Shown: piece after piece, positions 6,702 to 7,396 of the stretch | Layout of the letters: every line of letters begins with the position of its first letter | Numbering within the stretch: the first letter of the stretch is position 1 | Assembly: GCA_947311125.1 (NCBI GenBank) | Contig: CAMZKI010000118.1 | Location: 1-7,396 of the forward strand | Direction: 5' to 3' | Source of the DNA: an uncultured Chlorobiota bacterium | GTDB taxonomy: Bacteria; Bacteroidota; Bacteroidia; Bacteroidales; JAADGE01 | DNA length: 7,396 nt | Program-made: the position numbers and the translations under genes | The notes under the pieces: generated by a model | Told to the model about the DNA's origin: nothing | Databases searched by the model: none | Seen by the model: only the letters and a program-made list of their open reading frames with translations

Positions 6702-7352
6702 TTAATTAACAATATCCGAATAATTTCTCGGTAAAAGACCTTCTTTTATGAGCTCGTTTTCATTTATGTCTTTTTGTATAAGTTTTCCAGTATAAATATC
6801 AAAAATCCATGCATGTATTTTCGGAAATTTACCGGACTTAAAAGCACGCTGCATAACAGGGGTTTTAATTATATTATGAGCTTGTGCAACAACATTGATT
6901 TCTGAAAGCCTGTCGCACATTTTACTGTTATCTTTAATTAATGAAAGCTCCGCCGAATGTTTATGGTACAACTCATTAACGGGAGAAACCCAATTTTCTA
7001 TAAGTCCTTGATTTATCCCGTCAACGGCAGCAGCAACTCCTCCGCAATTGTAATGTCCTACAACTATTATATGTTTTATAAACAGATGTTCGACAGAATA
7101 TTCTAAAACCGAAAGCATATTAATATCAGTTAAATTAACTTGATTTGCAATATTTCTGTGAATAAAAATTTCTCCCGGTTCAGCTTTTATTAAAGATGTA
7201 ACAGGAACCCTGCTGTCAGAACAACCTATCATTAAAAATTTAGGAGATTGTCCTTTCGAAAGTTTTTTAAAATAATCGGGATTTTCTTTTAGTTTTTCGG
7301 TAATCCATTTTTGATTATTGTTTAATAACTTTTCAAAACTCAAATTTCTCAT
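6702..7352 (-). CDS. can: beta-class carbonic anhydrase
   Basis: The 216-residue protein aligns by eye from end to end with E. coli Can (220 residues). It interconverts CO2 and bicarbonate in the cytoplasm. The zinc ligands are Cys44, His100 and Cys103, in GCSDSRVP (43-50) and GHYNCGG (99-105). The Asp46-Arg48 catalytic dyad is present, as is EPGEIFIHRNIAN (58-70). Of the Trp39/Arg64/Tyr181 bicarbonate pocket known from the H. influenzae and E. coli enzymes, only the Arg is kept (Arg66); the other two positions appear to be Met41 and Phe184. The ATG at 7352 matches the family N-terminus. Only 44 bases upstream are visible and they hold no good -7/-33 pair, so the promoter may lie beyond the window. 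It is probably the first gene of a two-gene unit with the serine hydrolase. Confidence 0.96.
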   Translation of the reverse strand: MRNLSFEKLLNNNQKWITEKLKENPDYFKKLSKGQSPKFLMIGCSDSRVPVTSLIKAEPGEIFIHRNIANQVNLTDINMLSVLEYSVEHLFIKHIIVVGHYNCGGVAAAVDGINQGLIENWVSPVNELYHKHSAELSLIKDNSKMCDRLSEINVVAQAHNIIKTPVMQRAFKSGKFPKIHAWIFDIYTGKLIQKDINENELIKEGLLPRNYSDIVN

Positions 7353-7396
7353 ATGCTTAAAAAATATTTTATGTTTTCAAACAATAAAATTAAAAA

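Noticed and set aside
1..7396. A defence system, mobile element or novel multi-gene cassette
   Set aside because: All seven genes fall in known metabolic, envelope or transport families, composition looks uniform, and there are no transposase, integrase, terminal repeats or repeat arrays.

Overview
The window reads as ordinary chromosomal DNA from a member of the Bacteroidota. The grounds are the AT-rich composition (about one third G+C by eye), a TonB-dependent outer-membrane receptor with an N-terminal carboxypeptidase-regulatory-like domain, A-rich sequence instead of Shine-Dalgarno motifs before the start codons, and two good matches to the TAnnTTTG -7 promoter element used in this phylum. 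No mobile element, CRISPR array, tRNA, rRNA or defence cassette is visible.

Layout. Positions 1-1490 (minus) hold the N-terminal two thirds or so of a TonB-dependent receptor that runs off the left edge. A 78-base divergent gap with candidate promoters on both strands separates it from a plus-strand series: a YjbQ/UPF0047 protein (1569-1979), a soluble family-2-like glycosyltransferase (2040-3293), a medium-chain-type acyl-CoA dehydrogenase (3331-4473) and, after a rho-independent terminator at 4592-4635, a hemerythrin-like HHE protein (4674-5075). A short convergent gap (5076-5138) with no convincing terminator follows. The right part is a minus-strand pair: a beta-carbonic anhydrase (7352-6702) and, 15 bases downstream, an exported beta-lactamase-fold serine hydrolase with a C-terminal DUF3471-like domain (6686-5139).

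How they may work together. The glycosyltransferase and the acyl-CoA dehydrogenase are 37 bases apart and probably share the promoter at 1992-2022 and the terminator at 4592-4635. The carbonic anhydrase and serine hydrolase probably form a second unit. Beyond that the genes look like unrelated housekeeping or accessory metabolism: thiamine-phosphate-synthase-like activity, glycosylation, fatty-acyl-CoA oxidation, a possible metal or O2 binding protein, CO2/bicarbonate balance and cell-envelope hydrolysis. I see no multi-gene system that looks new. The points worth a second look are the glycosyltransferase start and its overlapping terminator/promoter, the missing metal ligands in the HHE protein, the altered bicarbonate-site residues in the carbonic anhydrase, and the face-to-face promoters in the 1491-1568 gap.
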